A stretch of DNA of 64,000 bases from Siphlonurus alternatus (lineage: Eukaryota > Arthropoda > Insecta > Ephemeroptera > Siphlonuridae): NCBI GenBank assembly GCA_949825025.1, contig OX463778.1, positions 2,928,501-2,992,500 of the forward strand, written 5' to 3'. The notes beneath the pieces are model-generated. The model did no database searches, was not told the origin of the DNA, and saw only the letters and a list, made by a program, of their open reading frames with translations. Every line of letters starts with the position of its first letter. Position 1 is the stretch's first letter. Positions 11,890 to 23,574 of the stretch are shown in pieces. A program made the translations under genes and the position numbers.

Positions 11890-14413
11890 TCATCTGAGAA
11901 ACTTGTCGACGAGCTCCTCACTGACTTGCCACAACTTGGCCGCGTCCTCCTTGTTGCGGGCCTTCCTGGACGCAGTCACCTCCTTGCAGTCGCTACAACA
12001 ACCACTCCAAAGTTGGCAATTTGTTCCTTTGAATCAATAACATGCGCCTCTAACCACTCTGATTTGTTTGATATGATTACTAATTATCATCACATTATCA
12101 AAGTCTTATTGAGTTTCACGTTATCATCATTCAGCGTTTCTTTAAATTACGAAAACTATATCGAATTATATGTAAAATAACTATTATACAATTTTTATTA
12201 CATAATTGTTATTTTACGTAATGCATTAATATTAAGCCAACCGGCATTTTTTCTAAAAAAAAAATCATTAATTACTTGAGCCATACATTGAATCCATATA
12301 TTTTTTTAAATATATATATATTAAAACACAAAATCCGTAGCAGCTATTCCAGCTAACAGCTGCATAATTAAATAAAATAAATAATTCAATATAAATTACA
12401 ATCTAACAATTTTTGTGCTGAATGGAAACTAGATGATTACATGATTACTAGAAAATAAAATATATAGAAGGAAAGTTTTTTTTTTAAATTCAATCCGCTA
12501 TAGCATAAAAAAACAGCACATAATATTATACCTTTTTTAATTAATATATCTGCATGCAATACTATATGAATCATGCATATATCGTTATCTTGATTTTTTC
12601 ATGTAATTTTATAATGAATAAATGTTTTATTTTTTTTTCTTATTGTTTTTATAAACAATAAAAGTTGAGTCTATTTTAAATTTTAATATTTGGCTCAACT
12701 TTTTGCAGTGTCTTAGTTAAATACTTTTTAAACTGAGACTAAAACTACTATTTACATTAACTTTTACCTGAAGTAGAGTCCGTTCTGCTCCTCAAGTTTG
12801 TTCTCGAGGGCGCAGTACAGCGTGGTCTGCGCGCCCTGAAGAGGCGTCTTTTTGAGCCAGGTGCCCGTGGTGGACACGAACCGAATGCACCCTGTCAGTT
12901 CGTCCCGACCTATCTCCGTGGCCACGGCGCCAGGGTGCACCGAGTACGACACCACTCCTGTACCTTCACAACAAGAAAATAGCAAAATACTATTATAACA
13001 ATATATTGTTTCTTATCAAATTATCATATTTATCATGGTTGCAGGATCTTATACTCAGCAGTTATTGTTCTTACTGTGGAAAATTAATAAATAACAAGCT
13101 CCAAGTATATTAAATTATATGAATTTAGTGGGAAGTATTTTAAACGCTATACTTAATTAAGGAATATATCGCCTTATACTATATATTTTTTTTCTCCAAT
13201 GCGATTTAGAGCATAATTTTAACAAAAAAGTTTATTTATAGACAAATATTGTTAAATTATTGAAAAGACTTCTTTGTAAATACTTTCAAAAAAATATTAG
13301 AATAATTTAAGCGTTTGACAGAAATTGCTTTTTTTTTTAGTGTTTTTATAATTCTATTTACACAAAAAATACATATAATTTCCTTTCAATTTAACTAAAT
13401 TAAAATGATATAAAGATATTTCTTGATATTTTTTTTTAATAATTCAATAAAATGTACAAATACTGTTTACTGAACTTTTTCATGCAAAGGCAGATATTAT
13501 ACCTTTTAGTCTCTGCTGCAGCTCGAGGGTGAAGAGAATGTTACACAGCTTGCTCTGACTGTACGCTTTCATTTCGCTGTACGACTTGGTCAGCTGAAGA
13601 TCCTTGAAGTTCACCGCACCAGCTGGAAAAAATGATAAAATATCCATCTACAAACATAGAAAATGAGTGTTTGGAAACACTTGTAATAACAACTTATATG
13701 GGGGATTTAATTCCTTGGTAGAGTAAGAATCATATACCAATTACAAGATTATAAGATCAAAATTTTGTTTATTTACCTCAACTTGTAAAAAATTTGTGTA
13801 ATTTAAAATAATTACTTTGATGGAGAGTACTGGAGACGTTGATGATCCTGGCTGGAGCAGAGCTCTTGATCTTGTCCAGCAGCAGGAGGGTCAACAGGAA
13901 GTGTCCCAGGTGGTTCGACTGGAACGTCTTCTCGTAGCCGTCCTCAGTCACTTCGTACGGGCAGACCAACCCTGAAATATACAGAACAGAAGGAAATTGG
14001 TCAGTTTAAAGAACACGAAACACTTTCGTTCCGTCTCTCACCCGCGTTGTTGATGAGCAGGTGGATGTTGGTCTCGGAGTCAATCAGCTGTTGGGCGCAC
14101 TGCTTGACACTCTGCAGCGAGGCCAGGTCCAGACGCACCAACCTGGTCTGCGCGCCCTCCACCTCGCCCTGCAGTTTCATCATCGCCGCCTCCGCCTTCT
14201 CCAAGTTACGACACGCCAGAATCACGCGGCACCCTTCAAATTCATCATTTCAGTACCACACCGACAGTTTGCTAGACCATCTATCTACTTACCTCTTTTG
14301 AGGAGCTCTTTGGCGGTCTCGTAACCGATGCCGGCGTTGGCACCTGTGATCACCGTCGTCTTGCCGTCCAGACGCGCCTTCGAGGTGCACTTACCGTTAC
14401 TGAATACCCCCAT
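11890..14413 (-). CDS. Retinol dehydrogenase 11-14-like SDR, copy C
   Basis: Complete six-exon SDR gene on the minus strand: 14413-14293, 14233-14042, 13971-13816, 13622-13503, 12963-12768 and 11992-11890, summing to 296 codons (295 aa). Phases are 1,1,1,1,2 as in copy B. Motifs by residue: TGANAGIG (23-30) for dinucleotide binding, ACRN with Arg favouring NADPH, NNAG (102-105), INVSS (Ser151/152), AYSQSK (Tyr177, Lys181), and the HPGAVATE stretch typical of RDH11-14. The last exon encodes [20 protein letters not shown], aligning with the family C-terminus. No clear N-terminal membrane anchor, unlike vertebrate RDH11/12. Start at ATG 14413 is chosen because all three copies share M-G-x-F. Predicted retinal/aldehyde reductase; the substrate is inferred from family only. 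Confidence 0.92.
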
Positions 14414-16109
14414 GATATCTGATATGAAGAATAAAAATACGATAGATAATAGATATTTTGGATTAAAGCGGGATATAAGACGAAAATATTTATATAAATT
14501 CCTCTGGGACACGGCAACGTTACTTTTCATTTTCATTAAGCTGTGTTCATCATGCACATTATATATAATTTATAACAAACTGCAGGTAAAATATTGCCAA
14601 CCTACCTTCCCGCGTATAATGTTGATTGATGTATTGTTCAATGTATTGATTACATTACTGCACTTTTCAATGACCGTGTATATATATAATATCTAAACAA
14701 CAATCTACCTCAAAATATATGAAAATATTACTGGTACATGGTCTTTTTAATGAACGTGTATATTAAATACACTAAAACAAGAATTTAATTTGGGTAATGA
14801 TCGAGGTATAACTGCAGTTGCTCACAGAATGGTCATCAATGATAATGATGATATAAAAAGAACCAAAATTTAAAAGTTTTGAAATTTAATTAATACTTTC
14901 AACTTAATATATCAACTGTCCATGAATAGTTTGAACAATTAATTTCTATTTTTACCATTTTTACAAATCTTCTTACCTTAGACAAGGATATAGACTGAAG
15001 AAACAATACCAACACTGTTAGACCTTGTGTCTTTGGGACTAAGAATATAATATTCAGAGCACTATCGCCATGCATTTAAGATTGGAAACAAAATTATTAT
15101 CTTCTAGGTGGCTTGTGCACCTTATAAAAAGCGCTTATCAGTTACACTTTCAAAAGTGATAACAGTTACAGTTCACTAAAACACAAATCTCTCTATCTGG
15201 ACGTAACCAGAACTTTACGTTTCGTGGAATTTAAATGACAAACTTCTAAACATTTCGTGTGGCAAGCTTGAAAAGTTACTTAAATTTTAAATATCACAAG
15301 CTGAACGGTGAGCACCGTTGTGGATGGTGGGTGCATGGGAATGTTTTGTTTAGGGAACTTTAGCATCTGATAATTTAAAAGCTCAGTAATTCAATCATGC
15401 AGCTTTATAATATGTTTTAAATGGAGTATCGACCTCGATTTTTTTTTATTGCAAAACTGAATAGAGGGTGCAAAGTTTTTCAGATTTTTTACAGAACGGG
15501 AACTATTTTTAAACAATTATTGAAAGTCCTTTTTGTGACGTCACGAGGTGGCAACTCCTATCTTTTTCTTAAGGAGCGGCACCTCATGACGTCACAAAAG
15601 GGACTTTTAATAATTTTTTAAAAATAGTTCCCGCCTGTAAAATATCTGAAAAATATCAGGGTATATAGCATAATTTTGCACCCTCTATCCATTTCTGCAA
15701 TCTGCAATAAAAAAATTAGGTCGATACTCCTTTGTTAAGACACAGACCCACGAGTTCAGGCGCGGATCTAGGGGGCCGCCCCACCCCCGAAAATTTTGTA
15801 ACGATTAAGAAAAAGCTAAAAATTTAGTAAATAAACACTGAAAACAATACTAAAATAATAAATTAACACGTTGATGAATATTGTTCAAATCTTATAAATT
15901 TATTGCAGTTTTGAAATTGCAGCAATATAAATTCTTTTACAAATTTTGAGTTGAGGCTTGCATTTCTAGCTTAGACTATACAACCTTCATGTTTCAATAT
16001 AATTCATTGTAACATATGTATATATGCAATAAAGATTTTTAATATATTTTGATGTTATTTAAAGTATTGAGGACAAAAAATTTTGCCACAATTGACTTAA
16101 ATTATATGT
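14414..16109. other. Intergenic region between RDH copy C and the astacin gene
   Basis: AT-rich DNA. It contains the F3 foldback copy at 15421-15732 and, near 15757-15790, a GC-rich fragment (CAGGCGCGGATCTAGGG) resembling the end of the hAT-like element at 35530-35717. No gene recognised; presumably holds the copy C promoter and the 3' UTR of the astacin gene. Confidence 0.6.
15421..15732. repeat. Foldback element family F3, copy 2
   Basis: Palindromic element with ends GGAGTATCGACCTCG and the complement AGGTCGATACTCC. Arms carry TAGAGGGTGCAAAG and GCACCCTCTATCC; the centre carries TTGTGACGTCACGAGG and a matching second TGACGTCA. Confidence 0.8.
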
Positions 16110-19100
16110 TCACAGCTTGGAAACTGGTCCGATGCATTTGTACATTGCCCTGATCTTCTCAATGTCAGCATTGCTGAACCCAACACGCTGTCCCATTTTA
16201 TGTCCCTTATCGTTATCCTGAAAAAAAAATAATGTTTAATTAATTAATGTTTAATGTTTAGTGGACCTCGACTTTTTTTTTAAAAACTAAAAATTCTATA
16301 CAATGATATTATAACCATGGCACTTAAATCACATACTTTTTAAGAATGAGGCATCAATAATTTTTTACAGAAATAGTATTAAGAATTAAGAGGCGTAATT
16401 AAATAGTTTCTCTTTAATATTATAAGGATATGAGCATAGAATTTTTTTCCCCATGATATGAGCTTTTTGACGACGGTACATTGTTGCATAATAGGCACTC
16501 CTCCTTTTGCGGTACATTGCAAATACTATTTACCTATTAGTACGTACAGTACATAATATTATATTAATGTACACTAAATATTTGATATAATTATTATAGA
16601 ATAAATTTGAATTCGCTGGTTAGTTCTGGTAGTAATTTTAAATGGATGGTACTGTATTCATGATTCAACAATTAATATTTTATTATAAATATATTATGTA
16701 CATTATTTATTCTGACATCCACTATACGATCACATGACGGTGTTTAACATGGTGTTTAATACGTATTCGCCTCATAAGAAAAACGTTATCCGTCGTTGGT
16801 ATAGTCTTTCACTTTTATTTTTATCTAAATATTAAGTTTACCTTTAGTTCAATCGTTGTTAAATTGTTCTTTGAGAAGGAGTTCGCTGAATAATGCATCA
16901 CGCTACCGTGGTCATAACTCAAGCCGTAGGTAAACGATTTGAACTTTTCGAAATTCTTCTCTTTGCCTGAAAAAAAAAGTGAGAATTCTCAGCATTAGTT
17001 CTTTAAATTTAAAAAAAAAAAAAAGAAAAAAAAAAAAAAAAAAAAAAGAAAAAGAAATACTGTAGATATATAATAAATCAATATCTTGAATACAGTACAC
17101 ACATGCACATCATACATGATAATAATATATGTGAAATATTATATAATATGCTTTACAAATAGCGTAAAAAATAAAATTAAAGCAATAAAATAATTTAATA
17201 TATTTTAGAAAAAGAGATCATATATTGGAAAACAAAAAAAAACTTGTATAGCGTATCTTAAAAAAATTGCGATTGCTGATTAAAATTAAATTTATTGAAA
17301 ATAGAAATTTGGAATTATGTAAATATAAAATTTGAAAATGGATTTATCAGACTTTGGCATTTTATTCTTCCTTTTTCTATAAACTTTCTTTCCTTGTTAA
17401 TGCATTACAACAATTTACAATTTAGATATTTGAAAATATAAAAGTAGTTTTTTTAGCTGTTTTATTATATTTACAGTATTGTAGTCATCAGCGCAACCCT
17501 CGTCATCACCCCTGTGCAATATCAGAAATATAATTATATTATAATACCTCTGTCTTATCAAAGTACTTTTCTCCTTAAGTTAAAAATATGTTAAAAACAC
17601 TGAAATTTTGATCACTTAAGGCGGATTCAGATGGCGACAGCGGCGATGCGACGCGATTTTGTCAAACAAGCTGTGAAATCCTATGCGGCGAGCGAATTCG
17701 CCAGGTTGCAGCAGCGAAATCGCGTTATTTGCGATGCTCTTTTTCTTAATCACCAAATATGGCCGCCAATGGATGTCACAGCAAGTGCGCATTATTCGCG
17801 TCGCGTCGCAGGCTGGAAATCGCCATGTGAATCCGCCTTATTAGTCTTCTTCCCATCAATTGGAATTTTTTAATAAAATTAAAACAAACTAGTCTATTTT
17901 AAGAAGTCATAAGTGCAAAATATTCCTGTGCACACCCACAAATTTTAGAAAAATCTATCACTGAGGATCTCAACTCACCACTAATAATATTATTCCACAA
18001 AATGTTCACGGAATTGTCACGATCCATTCTGCTTTGCTCGTGGAAAAATCCAAGGGCGTGCATTAGTTCGTGGATGACGGTTCCAATCTAAAGAGGAAGA
18101 CCATAATGGATTCGAGTATCAACCTAAAAATTTTTTGCTACAAAAATGAATAGAGGATTCAAAGTAATGCCACTAAGATTTTTATTTTTTTTTTTTTTAT
18201 TTTTTTCAGATTTTTTAGAGACCTAGAAGTATTGCCAAAAAATTTTGTCGAGGTCGGGTTTGAACCCACGACCCTTTTAGGTCATATCCTTTTATTAAGA
18301 GAGGCGTCCATAGGCGTCACTTTCTCTGTAAATTAAATGATTGTTTGAAAATAGTTCCCAGTCTCTAAAAAAAAAAAAAAAAAAAAAAAAAAAGTGTCAT
18401 AACTTTGCACCCCCTATCAATTTCTGCAGTAAAAATTTGAAGTCGATATTCCCGTATAACAATTACCTCTCTTTCTCTTTCCTCTCATAAATTTTATATA
18501 TCTTGAGATATTTTTTATTCACTCTAGATATGTTTACTTACAAGGTACAGACAGTTGGGAGCCTGCAGGTTAACGAACTGCTTGCCCCCCACTCGACCCA
18601 GGGTGGACCAGCACCCCGTGTTCGAGCTCTCGATGCTGATGAAGTCCGGCTCCACGCCCGTGTAAGGCTCGAACCGGATGCACGTGTGCTTGTGGAACTC
18701 CTCCATCGCCGCCGCCAGCTTCTTCAGCTCTTTAGTTGCTAAAAAAAATTATAACTTAACGATTAATTTCAGTAACTTTGGAATCAAAGGATATTACTGT
18801 ATAAAGGTGCATTCAGATGGCGGTTTTTATCATGCGGCGCGACGCGAATTAATGCGCATTTGCTGTAACATCCATTGGCGGCCATATTGGGCGATTAAAA
18901 GAAAAAGAGCATCGTAATTAACGCGATTACCTGCGAATTCGCCGCCGCATAGGATTTCACAGCTTTTAAGTTAAAATCGCGCCGCGTCGCCGTTGCCGCC
19001 CATGAAAATCCACCTTAAGGCATGAAATCGAGCGAGATTTGATTATATAATATATGGTTTGAGTTAATTCAATCTAACAGTTTTCTCATAATAGCTTCAT

Positions 19101-21253
19101 TTCCGGTTTCCATCCATAAAGCCAATGTTAAACTTCTACCTCCTAGTTTTCTATTTAGAGAGCCGATTCCAGAACTCAATCAACTGAGATTCATAAACAT
19201 AAGGGGCTATTCACAGACAAATTACCAGAGATTTTATCCTTGAAATTTATATTACCACAGCTTTATTGCTTGATTCAGTATTAAGAATAAAAAAAAGAAA
19301 GAAAATTGTTAAATGATTATCCTCATTAATTATTTTGCAATGATAATGATAACGCAATTATTATATATTTTATTATTATTGTTATTTCTTTTTTTTTTTT
19401 TAATTTAGTTATTCGTCCAATTTCATGCAATCGATACATTAATTTATAATGATTTATGATAAAATATTGGAAACACGTTCATGCCAAATAGAGCATTATG
19501 CACATATAATATACATATTATATACCACGTCAAGAAGTTAAACAATATGGTTATTGCAGAATTTTAAATCCTGTCTGCAGTATAATGACCTTACATTCCG
19601 CGGCTACTTCCGGATGGAATATTATATAAATTTGACTTTATTTAACTTACTGAATATTGATATATATGTAATGTTGTAGTGTACAACTCCCTTTGGCCAT
19701 CGGAAAGACAAGTCTGGAATAATGCTGCGACGTCTGGAGAACATCATTGGTGGAAAGTGTAGGAGGTCGCCGTGATTGTAAGAACCCAACTCTTCCACCT
19801 GATAGTTGAAGTCAGGCTGCCACCTCGCCACCTGCTCACCTGAAATATTTAATGTTTTACCGTGAATTATAATTAAAGTCAATTTCGTTGATCATTATTC
19901 ACAATATTATTATATTATTAAACTGTATAAACTTCTGTTTATACTTAATATAGTGCTCCAGAATAAAAATTATTAAAACATATTGCAAAAATAATGGATA
20001 AATAATAATATGGAGTTTTGAATATTTTGTTTTTATTTTAAATGTTACACAATACATTCATAATTATATATAGTGTCATAGCAGGGAAAAGATCATATGG
20101 TGTTCTCTGGTTTTATAATACAGTAAAAAATATGCACATATATCATAATTTTTACTGTATTATAAAACCAGGGAACACCATATGATCTTTTCCCTGCTAT
20201 GACAAAGGCACAAAACAATGGGGTACCGACCTCATTTTTTTTATTGCAGAAATGGATAGAGGGTGCAAAGTTATGCTACTCTGATTTTTTTCAGATTTTT
20301 TAGAGCCCGGCAACTATTTTTTAAAAATTATTGAAAGTGCAGAAAAAGTGCCGACTCTCTTAATAAAAGATAGGACCCAAAAGGGACGTGGATTCGAACC
20401 CGACCTCGCCAAAACTTTTTAGCAATACTTCCCGGTCCCTAAAAAATCTTTAAAAAATCAGAGTAACATAAATTTTCATCCTCTATCCATTTCTGCAATA
20501 AAAAATTTTGAGGTCGGTTTCAACAAAAGTGATTTTCCTGAATGATTTACGCGCGTGCGTCAACAGAGAAAATGATAAAATTCTGCTTGAATGGATTCGT
20601 ACCAACATATCCCGTATGTTGAAATTTAACTTACCGACGTTGAAATCAGGCCAGCCACGACTTTCCTCCCTTACACTACTGACAAGGTTCTCAATATCTG
20701 GTGGTATAATGTTGGGGTTGTAGCTTTCGTCAGCAGAGGAAGGCGTAGAGTCCGTGTCCGTCTTTACTTGAGTTTGTGTCTCAATCACGGGGGTAAAATT
20801 CATTTGGATCTTTTCAGTAATAGGAGTTGTTAGAGAATTTAGCGTTTTTTTGGTCGACGCAATTAAAACTCCTTTATTTAAGCGGCGTAGAATCAGAGGG
20901 TTTAAATCTATCATATGATTCAGTGTTTTTTGTGTCGAAACAATTACAACTCCTTCATTTAAGTGGCCTACGATATTATTGGGATAACGTTTTGTTTGAA
21001 TATCAGGGTTAATTAATAAGGATCTTACACCGGTAAAAAATAAAGTAGAAGTTTGGTTAGTACTTGGTACGATTATAGATTTTGGAACCGTGGATGCAAT
21101 TGCTCTCGTTGTGGGACCTGATGTAGGTTTAGTTGTTGTCACTGTCTTTTGATTATTCGGTATGAGGAGGGTAAGTGTCGTTGGTTTGGGTGTTGGTAGA
21201 GCAATTAGTTCATTCGCCAAGACGACCAGTGCCAAGACAAAAAACCTAAACAT
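16110..21253 (-). CDS. Secreted astacin-family zinc metalloprotease
   Basis: Six exons on the minus strand: 21253-20635, 19839-19651, 18738-18542, 18087-17979, 16966-16842 and 16217-16110 (448 aa, all phases consistent). Residues 1-18 are a hydrophobic signal peptide; 20-200 are Thr/Pro-rich and mucin-like, with a repeated 15-residue unit ([15 protein letters not shown], 98-112; [15 protein letters not shown], 125-139). A prodomain GD motif (HGDLLHF) resembles the astacin aspartate switch, and RRR precedes the catalytic domain ([12 protein letters not shown]). The zinc site is [19 protein letters not shown] (His341, Glu342, His345, His351) and the Met-turn SVMHYS (Met395, Tyr397). Four catalytic-domain cysteines (HTC, TGC, PNC, YKC) fit the two standard disulfides. 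It ends just after the catalytic domain, with no EGF/CUB or ShK module. An acceptor-like TTCATCTGCAG directly before the ATG suggests an upstream non-coding exon. Expected extracellular; target unknown. Confidence 0.93.
17616..17841. repeat. Foldback MITE family F4, copy 1
   Basis: Inverted repeat with ends TTAAGGCGGATTCAGATGGC and complement, rich in GCGACGCG. Lies in an astacin intron. A relative with the same plan is at 18802-19017. Confidence 0.7.
18113..18455. repeat. Foldback element family F3, copy 3
   Basis: Inverted repeat with GAGTATCAACC and complement ends in the intron between the third and fourth astacin exons, just upstream of the zinc-site exon. The centre contains GTCGGGTTTGAACCCACGAC, which includes a GGTTCAAACCC-type Pol III B-box on the minus strand. 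Confidence 0.7.
18802..19017. repeat. Foldback MITE family F4, copy 2
   Basis: Inverted repeat with ends TAAAGGTGCATTCAGATGGC and GAAAATCCACCTTA, with internal GGCGGCCATATTGG and GCGGCGCGACGCG blocks. In an astacin intron. Confidence 0.65.
20075..20204. repeat. Perfect 130-bp hairpin
   Basis: Nearly perfect inverted repeat: GTCATAGCAGGGAAAAGATC at one end and GATCTTTTCCCTGCTATGAC at the other, with a small AT loop. In an astacin intron, directly followed by the F3 copy at 20220. Confidence 0.8.
20220..20520. repeat. Foldback element family F3, copy 4
   Basis: Ends GGGTACCGACCTCA and complement; arms TGCAGAAATGGATAGAGGGT. It lies about 115 bases past the donor of the first astacin coding exon, so unspliced translation would read into it. 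The centre has GTGGATTCGAACCCGACC, a B-box-like GGATTCGAACC. Confidence 0.75.
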
Positions 21254-22149
21254 CACTGCAGATGAAGAAACAATAATTAATTAATGAGAATTTTTATACC
21301 TTTTGCTATATGTTTTTAATTATTTAATATCTTTGTCATTATATATCATCAAATAATTAACATAATTATTATAATTAAGAATTATTAAACAATTACCCAG
21401 CACATATCTTATATTAAATATAAATATCACTATAGTTACTGATTTTAATTTCGACCCTTCAAGATACCAAAATTTATCTGTAAATTCATTTTTTTTAAAT
21501 ATTTTTAGTGCATATATGTGAAAAAAAAGTTTGCATATTTTTTTACCTGTATGATCAGCTTTAAACAAATAACTATATTTGACTTGCATATTTAACTTTT
21601 TACTGTAGTATATCATATAGTTGAAAATTTTCTTTCTATGTGCTAATCTCTCGGTCTAACTTTCAATCACCATGCAGGTTGCTGCACTTTCAAAACAATT
21701 TGTGAGAAAATGCAGCAACAATACGCTCTGATAACAATTTCGTTATTAACTAGTGCATCAGAAGAATATTATGTCATTATTGTGAGAATTATCATCAGCC
21801 AAATGCAGCCGTTCGCTCTTATGAGCATTCAGATAAAAAAAAAATGAACATTATCTATTTTATGCTTTTCATATATACTATACATAATTTTATTATAAAT
21901 TTCAAAATACGACCTAGCTCTTACAACAGCCTTATCGCAAGTTAAATTATGATTATATATACATAACTATACCTCTATTATAGCTTGGACGTTTTATTAG
22001 GACGTCTTATAATATTTTACAGTACGTGCACATGAATTCGTTGACGACGCCTCATAAGAATAACATTACCCGTGTTTTTTTCTTTTTTTTTTATATTAAG
22101 AATGAGGCAAAAATTATTACATTTTTTTTTTCAGAATATATATATATTT

Positions 22150-22540
22150 TTTTTTACAAGGATACACCCCTAAGAGCTTACAGCTCGCGGCGGGGTACTG
22201 GGTAGGGATAAGGTAGGGAACGGATAGTGGCCACGGCCTGCATGCTTACGCGTCCCAGCATTCGCTGAGGTGAGACTGAGGGAACCGTGGAAAACCTCAG
22301 TCAGGACGGACACCTCTACTTTTTCTCAATGGACCAATTTAAGCGATGTCTAAAGCGTGAGGAACCATACACAAGTGCAACACTGCACTGGGTGGAAAGC
22401 GAGATGAATTTACCCTAGGGAGGGAGCAGCGTATTTTTTACTTGAAACGGTCACCCATCCAAGTACTAACCACGCTCGACGTAGCCTGACTTCGGTGATC
22501 TAACGAAAACCGGTCAATGTACTGCGCCATTCTCCAATAT
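22150..22540 (-). mobile_element. 5S rRNA-derived SINE
   Basis: On the minus strand the first ~90 bases (22540-22449) match the internal promoter half of 5S rRNA: CCGGTTTTCGTTAGATCACC then CGAAGTCAGG and TAGTACTTGGATGGGTGACC. The 5S homology then stops and is replaced by unrelated GC-richer sequence, ending in the shared tail TTAGGGGTGTATCCTTG and an A/T-rich run. A truncated 5S head fused to a body and tail is the structure of a SINE3-type retroposon, not a functional 5S gene. Confidence 0.75.
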
Positions 22541-23462
22541 CTTTTAATATATTATATACGTGGGTCTAAAAATTTAAATTAATTATTAATTTGCTTCGAA
22601 AACTACATATAATGATCAATTTTATTAATCTATAAATGAATTTTTTATGGCATAAATGCATGATGAGCAGGGTATCAAAATTATGCTACACCGATATTTT
22701 TTGAAGACGTAAATTAATTAAAGCAACAAATGCCCCGAGTGGAGGTCGTCACTCCTTAAAAAAGGAAAAGGGATGAAAAGCCGTATATAGTGCCATGGGC
22801 TTAAGATCTTGAATTGTATACTCGTCTGGGTCCGTCGGGCGTGGCTGTCAACCACTGAACTTTTATTAATAATTATAATTTAAAAATAATAACTAGCTGG
22901 ATCATAAAAAATACATAGTTTTTGTGGTCTGTCCATTTTATTTGAATTAAAAGAAATTAGTCGATCGATCTATTATTAGAATTTATTAGCAACATTGTTG
23001 CGAGCTATATGCTGACATGTATAATATGCACGCGCATCATGCAGGCCGGTGCACTTAACTCCTTTTATACTGATTTGAAGTGCACTGTTTTGTGAGCTGT
23101 GATTGTATGGTAACAGAAGATGAGAAGACTAATTAAAAAGTCTATATAAAATTGCGTAAAATACAACAGAGGATCTTTAATATATATAAATTTACTCTCT
23201 ATTAACTATATTATATATAGATCATGATTAAATACTACAAAAGTATCTAGGCATGTTAAATTTGTATAACTTTTACAATGGTATATATATTTATATATAA
23301 TGAATTATTAACGATAATGATTTTAATTTATAAATTTAATTTTATGGTAAATTATATATGTAATTTTTATATTTCTGTGCTGATTTGCTGAATCCTTTGT
23401 TCCGATTTAATTTTTGCATTTTTTCCGCCATATTCCGACAAAACACAAGCGCTAAGCGCTAT

Positions 23463-23492
23463 TCCAATCAGCTGCATTTTGACGCGCACGTG
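23463..23492 (+). promoter_or_regulatory. NAT10 proximal promoter motifs
   Basis: CCAAT (TTCCAATCAG, about 23463) and a palindromic E-box CACGTG (23487-23492) lie 80-115 bases before the NAT10 start codon, with a CCGCCATATT motif a little further upstream. No TATA box is obvious in the last 100 bases. CACGTG is the classical Myc/Max site, plausible for a ribosome-biogenesis gene, but this is motif inference only. Confidence 0.4.
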
Positions 23493-23574
23493 TAAAATTT
23501 TTACCGCAAAGTTGATAGTTTTTATTGCAATTAATAAGTTTTTACAGATCAGATTTGAAGTGTAGTAAACGAAA

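Larger units (their letters stand above)
21254..23574. other. Intergenic region, astacin and NAT10 head to head
   Basis: Divergent gene spacing region, AT-rich, holding the 5S-derived SINE (22150-22540). The last ~150 bases before the NAT10 start are less AT-rich and carry promoter-like motifs. No other gene recognised. Confidence 0.6.

Noticed and set aside
16912..17100. Minus-strand frame with a poly-Phe run
   Set aside because: Produced by a long poly-A tract next to an astacin exon; not a protein signal.
20483..20634. Extension of the astacin first exon to a stop at 20483
   Set aside because: It reads past a consensus GTAAGT donor into the F3 foldback; the next exon joins in frame and restores the prodomain.
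22449..22540. 5S rRNA gene
   Set aside because: Only the internal part of 5S is present, the 5' part is diverged and the 3' third is replaced; a SINE head explains it better.
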